The notes: generated from the letters alone by a model not told the origin. Numbered from the stretch's first letter, positions 1-8,314 are shown. The stretch is 9,334 nt of DNA from Streptomyces katrae (GCF_000966975.1 NZ_JZWV01000846.1:1-9334), one strand, 5' to 3'. A program made the numbers and translations.

Positions 1-533
1 GTGGCGCGGAGGGAGAGGCGGTCGGCGCGGCCCGCGTAGACGCCGCCGAGCAGGGGTTCGACCAGGCGGTCCACCGCCTCCCGGCCGAAGCGGGCGGTCA
101 GGTACGCGGCCACCGAGCAGTCCCCGGCCAGGGGCACCGCCGGCAGCTCCGCCTCGCGGGCGGCCCGGGCGGCACCCTCGGGGGAGAGCAGGCCCGTACC
201 GGCCAGCGCGGCCGGGTCGCCGGGCACGCCCATCACGTGCCCGGCGGGCAGGGGGCGCAGCTCCCCGCCGGTCCAGAGGGCCGTGGGGGAGGCGGCGGGG
301 TCGCACAGGGCCCCGCCGAGCCCCGTCTCCCGTGCCAGCGTGACCGCCTCGGGGCGCAGCGCCATCAGGGACTCGGCGCCCTCGTCCACGGGGACCCCCG
401 CGAAGGTCCCGGTCCGGAGCTTGCCGCCGACCCGGGCGCCGCCCTCCAGCACGGTCACCTCCGCCTCGCCGCGCAGCTGCCAGGCGGCCGCCAGACCGCT
501 GATCCCGCCGCCGATCACGATCACCGAAGCCAT
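1..533 (-). CDS. hemG: HemY-type FAD-dependent porphyrinogen oxidase (coproporphyrinogen III oxidase, usually annotated hemG), N-terminal part
   Basis: This is the first 177 residues of a flavoprotein that oxidises coproporphyrinogen III (or protoporphyrinogen IX) in heme synthesis; the C-terminal part lies beyond the left edge. Seen: an N-terminal FAD-binding Rossmann motif VIGGGISGL at residues 6-14, the flavin-binding LEGGARVGGKLRT segment near residues 30-42, VDEGAESLM near residues 49-57, and a family-typical run ending LSLRAT at the edge. Known: this fold is HemY/CgoX; E. coli HemG is an unrelated flavodoxin-like protein, so the hemG label common in actinobacteria is historical. The start ATG (533-531) shares one base with the TGA of the radical SAM gene (TGATG), and a GAGAGG ribosome site lies about 8 bases upstream. 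The reading frame is open throughout. Inference: it is the last visible gene of the nar operon and may be a paralogue dedicated to this locus. Confidence 0.9.
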   Translation of the reverse strand, partial: MASVIVIGGGISGLAAAWQLRGEAEVTVLEGGARVGGKLRTGTFAGVPVDEGAESLMALRPEAVTLARETGLGGALCDPAASPTALWTGGELRPLPAGHVMGVPGDPAALAGTGLLSPEGAARAAREAELPAVPLAGDCSVAAYLTARFGREAVDRLVEPLLGGVYAGRADRLSLRA

Positions 534-1720
534 CAGGCGGTCCTCTCCGTCAAGGGGCGGAGTTCCGCCTGGTACGGGAAGGAGCCCGGCTCGTACGCGC
601 AGTACGGGTCCTCCCCGAGCACGTCCCCGGTGGTCCCGTACGCCCGCGCCCGCGAGCCCCCGCACACCGGCTTGAACTCGCACGCACCGCACCGGCCGCC
701 CAGCAGCGAGGTGTCCCGCAGGGCGGTGAACAGCGGCGAGCCCCGGTAGATCTCCGTCAGTGGACGGTTCTTCACGTTGCCCGCCGGTACCGGCAGGAAG
801 CCGCTGGGGTGGACCTCCCCGGTGTGGGAGACGAACGCGAACCCCCGCCCCGACGAGACGTCCAGCGGCGCCCGCCGCACCGGCCGCCGCTCCCCCTCGA
901 AGAGCCGGGCCGACGCGGCGCGGGCGCGCAGCCGCCCGTACAGCGGCCCCAGCGCGGGCGGCTCCCCGCGGGCGTCGAGGACCGCGCGCTGGAGGGCGAC
1001 CCGCCGGAAGTGGTGGCCTTCGGTGGTCTTGACGGGCAGGACCGCACCGCAGTCGTGGAGGAAGTGCAGGACGTCCTCGATCGCCTCCGGGGTCAGCGGG
1101 TCCAGCCGCTGCCCGCGGCCGGTGGGGACCAGCAGGAAGGCCGACCACAGCACCGCGCCCTCGCGGCGCACCAGCGCGGCGATGTCGGCGAGGTCCTCCA
1201 GGCTGTCCCGGCTGACGGTGGTGTTGATCTGCACCTTCAGGCCGAGTGCGCGGGCGGCCCACCAGCCCTCCAGGGTCCGTTCGAAGACCCCGGGCACGCC
1301 CCGGAAGGCGTCGTGCCGGGCGGCCGTGGAGCCGTCCAGGGAGAGGGAGACGGCCACCGCGCCGGCGTCGCGGACGGCGCGCAGGCTCTCCGGGGTGAGC
1401 GTCGGGGTGCCGGAGGGGGAGACCGCGACGCGCAGGCCCAGCCCCGTCCCGTACGCGATGAGTTCGGTGAGGTCGGGCCGCTGGAACGGGTCCCCGCCGG
1501 TGATCACGAAGAGGGGAGCGGGCCTGCCGAACGCCGCGACCTGGTCCATGACCCGGCGGGCCCAGGCCCCGTCGAGCTCCTCCGGATGCCGCGCCGTCGC
1601 CGCCTCGGCCCGGCAGTGCAGGCAGGCCAGCGGGCAGGCCCGGGTGGCCTCCCAGATGACGAGGAACGGCCGCTCGGAGACGGAGTGCCGGGGCCGGCGC
1701 ACCAGCGTGGCCGGCCTCAC
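533..1720 (-). CDS. Radical SAM/SPASM domain protein, probably tetrapyrrole-related (NirJ/AhbD-like)
   Basis: A 395-residue radical SAM enzyme. Seen: the cluster motif C29-x3-C33-x2-C36 (CPLACLHC) binding the SAM-cleaving [4Fe-4S]; the SAM-binding TGGDP at residues 74-78; and a C-terminal cysteine set C344, C347, C353 and C374, with CGGSRARAY after the third cysteine, indicating a SPASM/twitch-type auxiliary cluster region. The start is GTG 1720, overlapping the narI stop by four bases (GTGA), with GGGAG about 8 bases upstream. The frame is open further upstream, but that part is the shadow of narI. Known: this architecture is shared by NirJ and AhbD, which modify hemes; I recall a named but uncharacterised family (TIGR04053) that looks like this and have not verified the match. 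The flanking narI (diheme) and hemG genes support a heme role. Inference: possibly anaerobic coproheme decarboxylation or another porphyrin side-chain reaction. A peptide-modifying role cannot be excluded, but no small precursor ORF is evident nearby. Confidence 0.9.
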   Translation of the reverse strand: MRPATLVRRPRHSVSERPFLVIWEATRACPLACLHCRAEAATARHPEELDGAWARRVMDQVAAFGRPAPLFVITGGDPFQRPDLTELIAYGTGLGLRVAVSPSGTPTLTPESLRAVRDAGAVAVSLSLDGSTAARHDAFRGVPGVFERTLEGWWAARALGLKVQINTTVSRDSLEDLADIAALVRREGAVLWSAFLLVPTGRGQRLDPLTPEAIEDVLHFLHDCGAVLPVKTTEGHHFRRVALQRAVLDARGEPPALGPLYGRLRARAASARLFEGERRPVRRAPLDVSSGRGFAFVSHTGEVHPSGFLPVPAGNVKNRPLTEIYRGSPLFTALRDTSLLGGRCGACEFKPVCGGSRARAYGTTGDVLGEDPYCAYEPGSFPYQAELRPLTERTA

Positions 1721-2442
1721 GAGACCCGCTCCCAGCCGCGCCGGTCCGGGCGGTTGGACGTCAGACGGGGATCGCGCCGGCGGTAGACCACGAACGGGCG
1801 GAAGAGGTACTTCAGGGGCGCGGAGAACATGTGCACCAGCCGGGAGTACGGGATCAGCGCGAACAGGGTGAACCCGAAGAGGACGTGCAGCCGGAAGGCG
1901 AGCGGGGCGGCGGCCATCAGCTGGTAGTCGGGGGAGAGGGCGAACAGGCTGCGGAACCAGACCGAGACCCCCTCGCGGTAGTTGTAGCCGTCCGTCTGCC
2001 CGGTCGAGTTGAGGACCGTCGCCGTCAGGCCGAGGGCCAGCGCGCCGAGCAGGACCGCGTACATCAGCCGGTCGCCGCGTACCCGGGCCTTGCGGACGGC
2101 GGGGGTGCGCAGGCGGCGCTGGACCAGTACGCCGATGCCGGCGGCGGCCGCCACGCCCGCGACGGCGCCGGTGGAGACGGCCATCAGGTGGTAGGCGTGG
2201 TCGTCGAGGCCGAGGGCGTCGGTCCAGCTCATCGGGACGAGCAGGCCGACGACGTGCCCGGCGACCACGAAGGCCATGCCGAAGTGGAACAGCGGCGAGC
2301 CGATGCGCAGCAGCCGGGACTCGTGCAGCTGGGAGGAGTGGGTGGTCCAGCCGAAGGCGTCGTAGCGGGCGCGCCAGACGAGCCCGGCGATCAGCAGGGT
2401 GACGGAGACGTACGGGTACACGCCCCACAGGAGGAGGTCCAT
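1717..2442 (-). CDS. narI: Respiratory nitrate reductase gamma subunit, diheme cytochrome b
   Basis: NarI (241 residues) is the membrane anchor that takes electrons from quinol and passes them through two b hemes to NarH. Seen: about five hydrophobic segments (roughly residues 5-24, 50-70, 83-107, 127-147 and 178-200). All four heme-ligand histidines expected by comparison with E. coli NarI are present: H53 and H63 (LFHFG and AGHVVG), and H186 and H204 (FRLHV and SRLVH). The 18-residue spacing of the second pair matches the E. coli protein. The start ATG (2442-2440) shares one base with the narJ stop (TGATG), and only a weak purine stretch precedes it, so it probably relies on translational coupling to narJ. 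The start gives an N-terminus DLLLWGVYPY that matches the family. The arginine-rich C-terminal tail should be cytoplasmic. Confidence 0.97.
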   Translation of the reverse strand: MDLLLWGVYPYVSVTLLIAGLVWRARYDAFGWTTHSSQLHESRLLRIGSPLFHFGMAFVVAGHVVGLLVPMSWTDALGLDDHAYHLMAVSTGAVAGVAAAAGIGVLVQRRLRTPAVRKARVRGDRLMYAVLLGALALGLTATVLNSTGQTDGYNYREGVSVWFRSLFALSPDYQLMAAAPLAFRLHVLFGFTLFALIPYSRLVHMFSAPLKYLFRPFVVYRRRDPRLTSNRPDRRGWERVS

Positions 2443-3116
2443 CAGGCCGTCTGCCTTTCCGGGAGGGCGGTCGGCCAAGGGAGGTCGACGGGCATGTCCA
2501 CCCCGGGGCCGAGGGGTTCGATGGGGTCGACGAGCGGGGACCCGAAGCCCACCAGTTCCTGCGGCGGCCCGCTGCGCGCGAGGGCCTTCGCCTCGGCCTT
2601 CGTCCGCGGGGAGGTGCCCGGCAGGGTGGCGCACACCGCCTCCAGGACCCGTGCGTACGGGGACCCGCACTCGGTGAGCGCGAGGCGCAGCAGCTCCAGG
2701 CCGGCCCGGTGTTCCTGGAGCAGCTCGGTGCCGGCCTCCTCGCGGAGCGCCGCGAACTCCAGGGCCACGGGCAGGAAGTCGGGCAGTTCCTCTCCGGTGA
2801 ACTCCAGCCCGAAGTCCCGGTAGATCCGCTTGAGCCGGACCAGGGACAGGCCGCGGCGGCGGGTGTCCCCGTCCGCCCACCAGGTGAGGTAGAGGCAGCG
2901 CCGGTTGCGGGTGTCGAAGGTGGAGGTGTACTCGGCGCACAGCTCGATCGCGCTCAGCGTCTCGGTGTGGTCGAGGAAGGCGTCGAGCAGCGCGGCCGGT
3001 CCGGCCGGGGCGCCGGTCAGGGCCCCGCGCAGGCGCGGGAGTTCGTCGTGGAAGCGGTCGCCGGGGTACTGCAGCACGCAGCCCGCGACCAGCCGCACCA
3101 GGGCGTCGGGGGTCAT
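2442..3116 (-). CDS. narJ: Nitrate reductase molybdenum cofactor assembly chaperone
   Basis: NarJ (224 residues) is a cytoplasmic chaperone that binds apo-NarGH, helps insert the molybdenum cofactor and Fe-S cluster, and delays membrane attachment until the enzyme is complete; it is not part of the final complex. Seen: an all-helical, acidic protein with the family signature E110-LPDFLPVALEFA-122, preceded by the conserved aromatic stretch LYLTWWADGDTRRRG near residues 75-89. The proline-rich C-terminal tail is typical of NarJ. Its ATG overlaps the narH stop by four bases (ATGA), and the ribosome site GAGGAGGAG directly upstream is among the strongest in the operon. The downstream narI start shares the last base of its stop codon. 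Confidence 0.97.
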   Translation of the reverse strand: MTPDALVRLVAGCVLQYPGDRFHDELPRLRGALTGAPAGPAALLDAFLDHTETLSAIELCAEYTSTFDTRNRRCLYLTWWADGDTRRRGLSLVRLKRIYRDFGLEFTGEELPDFLPVALEFAALREEAGTELLQEHRAGLELLRLALTECGSPYARVLEAVCATLPGTSPRTKAEAKALARSGPPQELVGFGSPLVDPIEPLGPGVDMPVDLPWPTALPERQTA

Positions 3117-4639
3117 GAGCTCCTCCTCGTGGGGCTGATGTCGAGCGTCACCCGGGACGGCCCGCCCTCGGCCCCGGCGACGGGGCAGCCCCCGTCCAGG
3201 GGGTGGGAGGCGGCGAGGGCGTCGGCGTCCGGGCGGGCGGCTGCCGGGATCACGAACCGGTCCTCCTGCTTGGCGACGGCCAGCAGGCGGAACATGTCCT
3301 CCATCTCGGCACCGGTGAGTCCGACGGCCGCCGCGACGGACTCGTCCGCCGGCTCGCCGAGGTTGATCCGGCGCATGTAGGCGCGCATCGCGGCCATCCG
3401 GCGCAGTACGGCCTCGACGGGGCGGGTGTCGCCGGCGGTGAGGATCTCCGCGAGGTACTCGACGGGGATGCGCAGCGCGTCGATGGCGCCGAACAGGTTG
3501 CCCGCGTCCTCACCGTCGCTGCCGGTGGCGGCGACCGCCTCGACGACGGGGGAGAGCGGGGGCACGTACCAGACCATGGGCATCGTCCGGTACTCCGGAT
3601 GGAGGGGGAGGGCGACCTGGTAGGTGGTGATCAGGTCGTACACGGGGGAACGGCGGGCGGCGTCGAGCCACTCGTCGGTGATCCCGGACGCGCGGGCCGC
3701 GGCGATCACGGCCGGGTCGGCGGGGTCGAGGAAGCATTCGAGCTGGGCAGGGTAGAGGTCGTGCTCGTCGGCCACGGCGGCGGCCCCGGCCACCCGGTCG
3801 GCGTCGTAGAGCATCACGCCGAGGTAGCGCATGCGGCCGACGCAGGTCTCCGAGCAGACGGTCGGCATGCCGACCTCGACGCGCGGGAAGCAGAGGGTGC
3901 ACTTCTCGGCCTTGCCGGTCCTGTGGTTGAAGTACACCTTCTTGTACGGGCAGCCGGTGACGCACATGCGCCAGCCCCGGCAGCGGTCCTGGTCGACGAG
4001 GACGATGCCGTCCTCCTCCCGCTTGTACATCGCGCCGGACGGGCAGGAGGAGACGCAGGCCGGGTTGAGGCAGTGCTCGCAGATCCGGGGGAGGTAGAAC
4101 ATGAAGCTCTGCTCGAACTCGAAGCGGATCCGTTCCCCGACCTCCTCGCGGATCTTCTCCACGACGGGGTCCTTCACGGCGTGCTCGGGGGCGCCGCCGA
4201 GGTTGTCGTCCCAGTTCGGGCCCCACTCGATCGTGTCGAGGGGCTCTCCGGTCAGCTGGGAGACGGGGCGTGCGGTGGGCAGGTCCTCGCCCGCCGGGGC
4301 CTCGGTGAGGTTCTTGTACTCGTACGTCCAGGGCTGGTAGTAGTCGCCGAGCTCCGGCAGGTGGGGGTTGGCGAAGATGCCGCCGAGCTTCCGCAGCCGT
4401 CCGCCGGCCCGCAGCCGCAGCCGGCCCGATCGGGTGCGCTCCCAGCCGCCCTTCCACTTGTCCTGGTCCTCCCAGCGGCGGGGGTAGCCCTGGCCGGGGA
4501 GGGTCTCGACGTTGTTGAACCAGACGTACTCGGTGCCCTGCCGGTTGGTCCACGCCTGCTTGCAGGTGACCGAACAGGTGTGGCATCCGATGCACTTGTC
4601 GAGGTTCATGACCATCGCGACCTGTGCCATGACCCTCAT
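3113..4639 (-). CDS. narH: Respiratory nitrate reductase beta subunit, iron-sulfur protein
   Basis: NarH (508 residues) carries electrons from the NarI hemes to NarG through four Fe-S clusters on the cytoplasmic side. Seen, in order: C16-x2-C19-x2-C22-x3-C26 (CIGCHTC); C187, C190, C195 and C199 (CEHC...CVSSCP); C220-x2-W223-x2-C226-x3-C230 (CRGWRMCVTGC); and C247, C250, C262 and C266. The tryptophan in place of a cysteine in the third group is the known signature that makes one cluster [3Fe-4S]. The length is close to that of E. coli NarH. The start chosen is ATG 4639, with GGAG 8 bases upstream; a second ATG at 4630 (MAQVAMVM) is possible but has poorer ribosome-site spacing. The gene begins two bases after the narG stop and overlaps narJ by four bases. 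Confidence 0.97.
   Translation of the reverse strand: MRVMAQVAMVMNLDKCIGCHTCSVTCKQAWTNRQGTEYVWFNNVETLPGQGYPRRWEDQDKWKGGWERTRSGRLRLRAGGRLRKLGGIFANPHLPELGDYYQPWTYEYKNLTEAPAGEDLPTARPVSQLTGEPLDTIEWGPNWDDNLGGAPEHAVKDPVVEKIREEVGERIRFEFEQSFMFYLPRICEHCLNPACVSSCPSGAMYKREEDGIVLVDQDRCRGWRMCVTGCPYKKVYFNHRTGKAEKCTLCFPRVEVGMPTVCSETCVGRMRYLGVMLYDADRVAGAAAVADEHDLYPAQLECFLDPADPAVIAAARASGITDEWLDAARRSPVYDLITTYQVALPLHPEYRTMPMVWYVPPLSPVVEAVAATGSDGEDAGNLFGAIDALRIPVEYLAEILTAGDTRPVEAVLRRMAAMRAYMRRINLGEPADESVAAAVGLTGAEMEDMFRLLAVAKQEDRFVIPAAARPDADALAASHPLDGGCPVAGAEGGPSRVTLDISPTRRSS
3117..3126 (-). promoter_or_regulatory. Strong ribosome binding site of narJ inside the narH end
   Basis: The minus strand has a GAGGAGGAG stretch within the last narH codons, just before the overlapping ATGA at 3116-3113. 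A strong internal site on top of stop/start overlap suggests that narJ, the chaperone, is translated well in its own right as well as by coupling. Confidence 0.6.
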
Positions 4640-4641
4640 GT

Positions 4642-7600
4642 CTAGAACTCCACCTTCTGGTCGCGGCGGCGGATGACCGTCACCTCGTCGCGCTGGTTGC
4701 CGGTCGGGCCCAGGTAGTTGAAGGCCCAGGTCAGCTGGGCGTAGCCGCCGATCAGATGGGTGGGCTTGAGCATCACCCGGGTCAGCGAGTTGTGGATGCC
4801 GCCGCGGCGGCCCGTCTTCTCGGTCTTCGGGACGCCGACCGTCCGTTCCTGGGCGTGGTTCATGTAGACCGTGCCGGGCGGCATCTTGTGGGAGACGATG
4901 GCGCGGGCGGTGACCACGCCGTTGCGGTTGACGGCCTCGATCCAGTCGTTGTCGCGGACCCCGATCGCATCGGCGTCCTGCGGGGACATCCACACCGTCT
5001 GGCCGCCGCGGCCCAGGGTCATCATGTACAGGTTGTCCTGGTACTGGCTGTGGATGGCCCACTTGTTGTGCGGGGTGAGGTAGCGGACGGCGACGGTCTT
5101 CTCGTCGACCCGCCCGATCCCGGGCTCCCCGTACAGCCGGTGCATGTCCAGCGGCGGCTTGTAGACCGGGAGGGACTCGCCGACCTCGTGCAGCCAGTCG
5201 TGGTCGAGGAAGAAGTGCTGGCGGCCGGTGAGGGTGTGCCAGGGCTTGAGGTGCTCGGTGTTGACGGTGAAGGCGGTGTAGCGGCGGCCGCCGGACTCCG
5301 AGCCGGACCACTCCGGTGAGGTGATCACCGGGACCGGGCGGGCCTGGGTGTCGGCGAAGGAGATCCGCTTGCCCTCTGCCTCGGCGGCCAGGTGGGCCAT
5401 GTGCGTGCCGACCTTCTTCTCGAGGGTCTCGAAGCCCTGGACGGCCAGGCGTCCGTTGCTGGTGCCGGAGAGGGAGAGGATCGCCTCGCAGGCCTGCCGG
5501 GCGGTCTCCAGCCGGGGCCGGCCGGCGGCGGTGCCGGCGCGGACGGTGCCGTTCTTCGCGCCGAGGTACGCGACCTCCTCCGCGACGTCGAAGGTGATGG
5601 CCTTCGTCGTCACGCCGAGGGTGTCCACGAGCGGGCCCAGCGCGGTGAACTTCTCGCCCACCGCCCCGTAGTCCCGCTCGACCACCGTCAGGTTGTACAT
5701 GGTCCGGCCGGGCACGGGCTCGCACTCGCCCTTCGACCAGTCCAGCGCCACCCCGCCCGGCTGGGCCATCTCCCCGCCGGGGGTGTCGTGCTGGAGGGCG
5801 GTGGCCACCAGGTCCCGGCGCACGCCCAGGTGGGTGCGGGCCAGCTCGCCGAAGCGTTCGGCGAGGCCGCGGAAGGCGTCGTAGTCGGAGCGGGCCTGCC
5901 AGGGCGGGTCCACGGCCGGGGTGAAGGCGTGCAGGAAGGGGTGCATGTCCGTGGAGGACAGGTCGTGCTTCTCGTACCAGGTGGCCGCCGGGAACACCAC
6001 GTCCGAGAGCAGGGTGGTGGACGTCATCCGGAAGTCCATGGTGGTCAGCAGGTCGAGCTTGCCCTCCACGTCCTCCGCCCGGTAGGCCACGTCGCGCGGG
6101 GTGCAGCGGGGGCCGTCCTCGGGGAGGTTGGAGTGGGTGCCGAGGAGGTGCTTGAGGAAGTACTCGTTGCCCTTGGAGCTGGAGCCCAGCAGGTTGGCCC
6201 GCCAGACGTTCAGCACGCGCGGCCAGTTGCGCGGGGCGTCCGGGTCCTCGCCGGCGAAGCCGAGCGTGCCGTCCTTCAGCGCGCGGACCGCCTCGCCGAC
6301 CGGGTCGGCGGCCTCGCCCAGGTCGAGGGGGTTGCGGTCGAAGGTGGGGTAGGACGGCATCCAGCCCATCCGGGCGCTCGCGGCCAGGCAGTCCGCCCCG
6401 CTCATGCCCTCGAAGGCGCCCGTGCCGAGCGGGGAGGCCAGCGCCCCGGCGGGCAGGGTGTCGTAGCGCCACTGGCCGGTGTGCAGGTAGAACCAGGCGG
6501 CGCCGATCATCTGGCGCGGCGGGCGTGACCAGTCGGAGGCGGCGGCGAGGGTGGCCCAGCCCGTGACCGGCCGGCACTTCTCCTGGCCGACGTAGTGGCC
6601 CCAGCCGCCGCCGTTGCGGCCCTGGCAGCCGGTGAGGGTGAGCAGGGCGAGGAAGGCGCGGTAGATCGTCTCGGAGTGAAACCAGTGATTGGTGCCCGCG
6701 CCCATCAGGATCATGCAGCGGCCCTGCGACTGCTCGGCGGTCCGCGCGAACTCCCGGGCCACGCGCACCGCCTGGGCGGCGGGCACCGAGGTCAGCGACT
6801 CCTGCCAGCCGGGGGTGCCGGGCTGGGAGGCGTCCTCGTACCCGGCCGGCCACTCGCCGGGCAGGCCCGCGCGGGGGACCCCGTACTGGGCCAGCATCAG
6901 GTCGAAGACGGTGGTGACGAGCCGGCCGCCGAGGCGGCGCACGGGCACCCCGCGCCGGACGGTCCCGCCGCGCTCGTCGTCCTCGAACCGGGGCAGCACG
7001 ATCTCGGCGCTCCGGCCCTCCCCGAGCAGCGTCAGCCGGGGGACGGTGTCGCCGAGGTCGAGGTTCCACTCCGGCTCCTCGTTCTTCCCCCAGCGGTGGC
7101 CCAGGGTCCCGTTCGGTACGACCGGCTCACCGGTCGCGTCGTCGACGAGGACCGTCTTCCACCGCGCGTTCTCGGTGTCCACACCCAGATCGGCGGCGGT
7201 GACGAACTTCCCCGGAACCAGCCCCTGCTCCGTCTCCCGCAGCGACACCAGGAAGGGCAGGTCGGTGTAGGTGCGGACGTAATCCGTGAAGAAGGGCGTC
7301 TGCTTCTCCACGAAGAATTCCTTGAGGATGACGTGCCCCATCGCGAGGGCCAGCGCACCGTCCGTCCCGGGGTGTGGATGCATCCATTCGTCGGCGAACT
7401 TGGTGCTGTCCGCGTAATCCGGGGAAACGGCCACGACCTTCTGCCCGCGATAACGCGCCTCCGCCATCCAGTGCGCGTCCGGGGTGCGGGTCACCGGCAC
7501 GTTGGAGCCCCACGTCATCAGATACGCGGCGTCCCACCAGTCACCGGACTCGGGCACGTCGGTCTGGTCCCCGAACACCTGCGGAGAGGCCACGGGCAGG

Positions 7601-8304
7601 TCGGCGTACCAGTCGTAGAAGCTCAGCATCGGCGCGCCGATGAGGGAGTGGAAGCGGGCACCGGCGGCGTGCGAGGCCATCGACATCGCGGGGATGGGGG
7701 AGAAACCGGCGACCCGGTCCGGGCCGTGCTCCTTGATGGTGTGCACGTGCGCGGCGGCGACCAGCTCGGTCGCCTCCTCCCAGGTCGCCCGCACCAGACC
7801 GCCCTTGCCGCGGGCCTTCTGGTAGCGGCGCCGGCGCTCCGGATCGCCCTGGATGTCGGCCCAGGCCAGCACGGGGTCCTTCAGCCGGGCCTTCGCCTCC
7901 CGGTACATCTCCAGCAGCGTCCCGCGCACGTACGGGTAGCGCACGCGGGTCGGCGAGTACGAGTACCAGGAGAACGAGGCACCGCGCGGGCAGCCGCGGG
8001 GCTCGTACTCGGGGCGGTCCGGGCCCACGGAGGGGTAGTCGGTGGCCTGGGTCTCCCAGGTGATGATCCCGTCCTTGACGAAGACCTTCCAGCGGCAGGA
8101 ACCGGTGCAGTTCACGCCGTGCGTGGAGTGCACGACCTTGTCGTGGCTCCACCGGTCCCGGTAGAAGGCCTCGGCGGCGCGGCCGCCGGTGCGGTGGACG
8201 GTGCGGAGGTCCTCGGAGACCTCGGCGTCGGTGAAGAAACCACCGGCGCGCCGGGCACCCCCGACGGCGAGGGAACGGAAGGGACTCTCCTGACGCGCGT
8301 CCAA
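4642..8304 (-). CDS. narG: Respiratory nitrate reductase alpha subunit, molybdenum catalytic subunit
   Basis: NarG (1220 residues from TTG 8304; 1256 from ATG 8412) reduces nitrate to nitrite at a bis-MGD molybdenum centre. Seen, numbered from TTG: the FS0 cluster ligands H62, C66, C70 and C105 (HGVNCTGSC and GCPRG); the molybdenum ligand D235 in DWYADLPVASP, equivalent to E. coli Asp222; the downstream QTDVPES motif; and a complete C-terminal molybdopterin-dinucleotide domain ending DEVTVIRRRDQKVEF. It lacks the short C-terminal extension of E. coli NarG. Start: TTG has GGAGGT 5 bases upstream and gives 22 residues before the conserved FFTDAEVSEDLRT, a normal N-terminal length. ATG 8412 adds 36 residues rich in rare codons (three TTT, plus ATT, GTA, AAA and CTT) and overlaps a likely promoter. 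I favour TTG, at about 0.65. The gene ends with TAG, two bases before narH. Confidence 0.95.
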   Translation of the reverse strand: MDARQESPFRSLAVGGARRAGGFFTDAEVSEDLRTVHRTGGRAAEAFYRDRWSHDKVVHSTHGVNCTGSCRWKVFVKDGIITWETQATDYPSVGPDRPEYEPRGCPRGASFSWYSYSPTRVRYPYVRGTLLEMYREAKARLKDPVLAWADIQGDPERRRRYQKARGKGGLVRATWEEATELVAAAHVHTIKEHGPDRVAGFSPIPAMSMASHAAGARFHSLIGAPMLSFYDWYADLPVASPQVFGDQTDVPESGDWWDAAYLMTWGSNVPVTRTPDAHWMAEARYRGQKVVAVSPDYADSTKFADEWMHPHPGTDGALALAMGHVILKEFFVEKQTPFFTDYVRTYTDLPFLVSLRETEQGLVPGKFVTAADLGVDTENARWKTVLVDDATGEPVVPNGTLGHRWGKNEEPEWNLDLGDTVPRLTLLGEGRSAEIVLPRFEDDERGGTVRRGVPVRRLGGRLVTTVFDLMLAQYGVPRAGLPGEWPAGYEDASQPGTPGWQESLTSVPAAQAVRVAREFARTAEQSQGRCMILMGAGTNHWFHSETIYRAFLALLTLTGCQGRNGGGWGHYVGQEKCRPVTGWATLAAASDWSRPPRQMIGAAWFYLHTGQWRYDTLPAGALASPLGTGAFEGMSGADCLAASARMGWMPSYPTFDRNPLDLGEAADPVGEAVRALKDGTLGFAGEDPDAPRNWPRVLNVWRANLLGSSSKGNEYFLKHLLGTHSNLPEDGPRCTPRDVAYRAEDVEGKLDLLTTMDFRMTSTTLLSDVVFPAATWYEKHDLSSTDMHPFLHAFTPAVDPPWQARSDYDAFRGLAERFGELARTHLGVRRDLVATALQHDTPGGEMAQPGGVALDWSKGECEPVPGRTMYNLTVVERDYGAVGEKFTALGPLVDTLGVTTKAITFDVAEEVAYLGAKNGTVRAGTAAGRPRLETARQACEAILSLSGTSNGRLAVQGFETLEKKVGTHMAHLAAEAEGKRISFADTQARPVPVITSPEWSGSESGGRRYTAFTVNTEHLKPWHTLTGRQHFFLDHDWLHEVGESLPVYKPPLDMHRLYGEPGIGRVDEKTVAVRYLTPHNKWAIHSQYQDNLYMMTLGRGGQTVWMSPQDADAIGVRDNDWIEAVNRNGVVTARAIVSHKMPPGTVYMNHAQERTVGVPKTEKTGRRGGIHNSLTRVMLKPTHLIGGYAQLTWAFNYLGPTGNQRDEVTVIRRRDQKVEF

Positions 8305-8308
8305 GACG

Positions 8309-8314
8309 ACCTCC
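8309..8314 (-). promoter_or_regulatory. Ribosome binding site supporting narG TTG start
   Basis: The minus strand reads GGAGGT, a near-perfect anti-16S complement, with TTG 8304 four bases after the T (five after the GGAGG core). This is better than the site before ATG 8412 (GAGGT, 8 bases away) and is the main local reason for choosing the TTG start. Confidence 0.55.

Noticed and set aside
533..2428. A longer radical SAM open frame with about 236 extra N-terminal residues
   Set aside because: The extension overlaps all of narI in another frame and has shadow composition. GTG 1720 with a GGGAG site and a stop/start overlap is the sensible start.
3203..4645. A 480-codon plus-strand open frame opposite narH
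   Set aside because: It is the antisense shadow of narH, with no recognisable domain and a composition dictated by the third-position bias of narH. The same applies to the plus-strand frames at 777-1871, 809-1786, 1831-2823 and 5392-6528.
3113..7069. One open frame running from inside narG through narH, suggesting a NarG-NarH fusion
   Set aside because: The part upstream of 4639 is arginine/proline-rich shadow of narG in another frame. NarG has its own TAG stop at 4644-4642, and narH has its own ATG and ribosome site two bases later.
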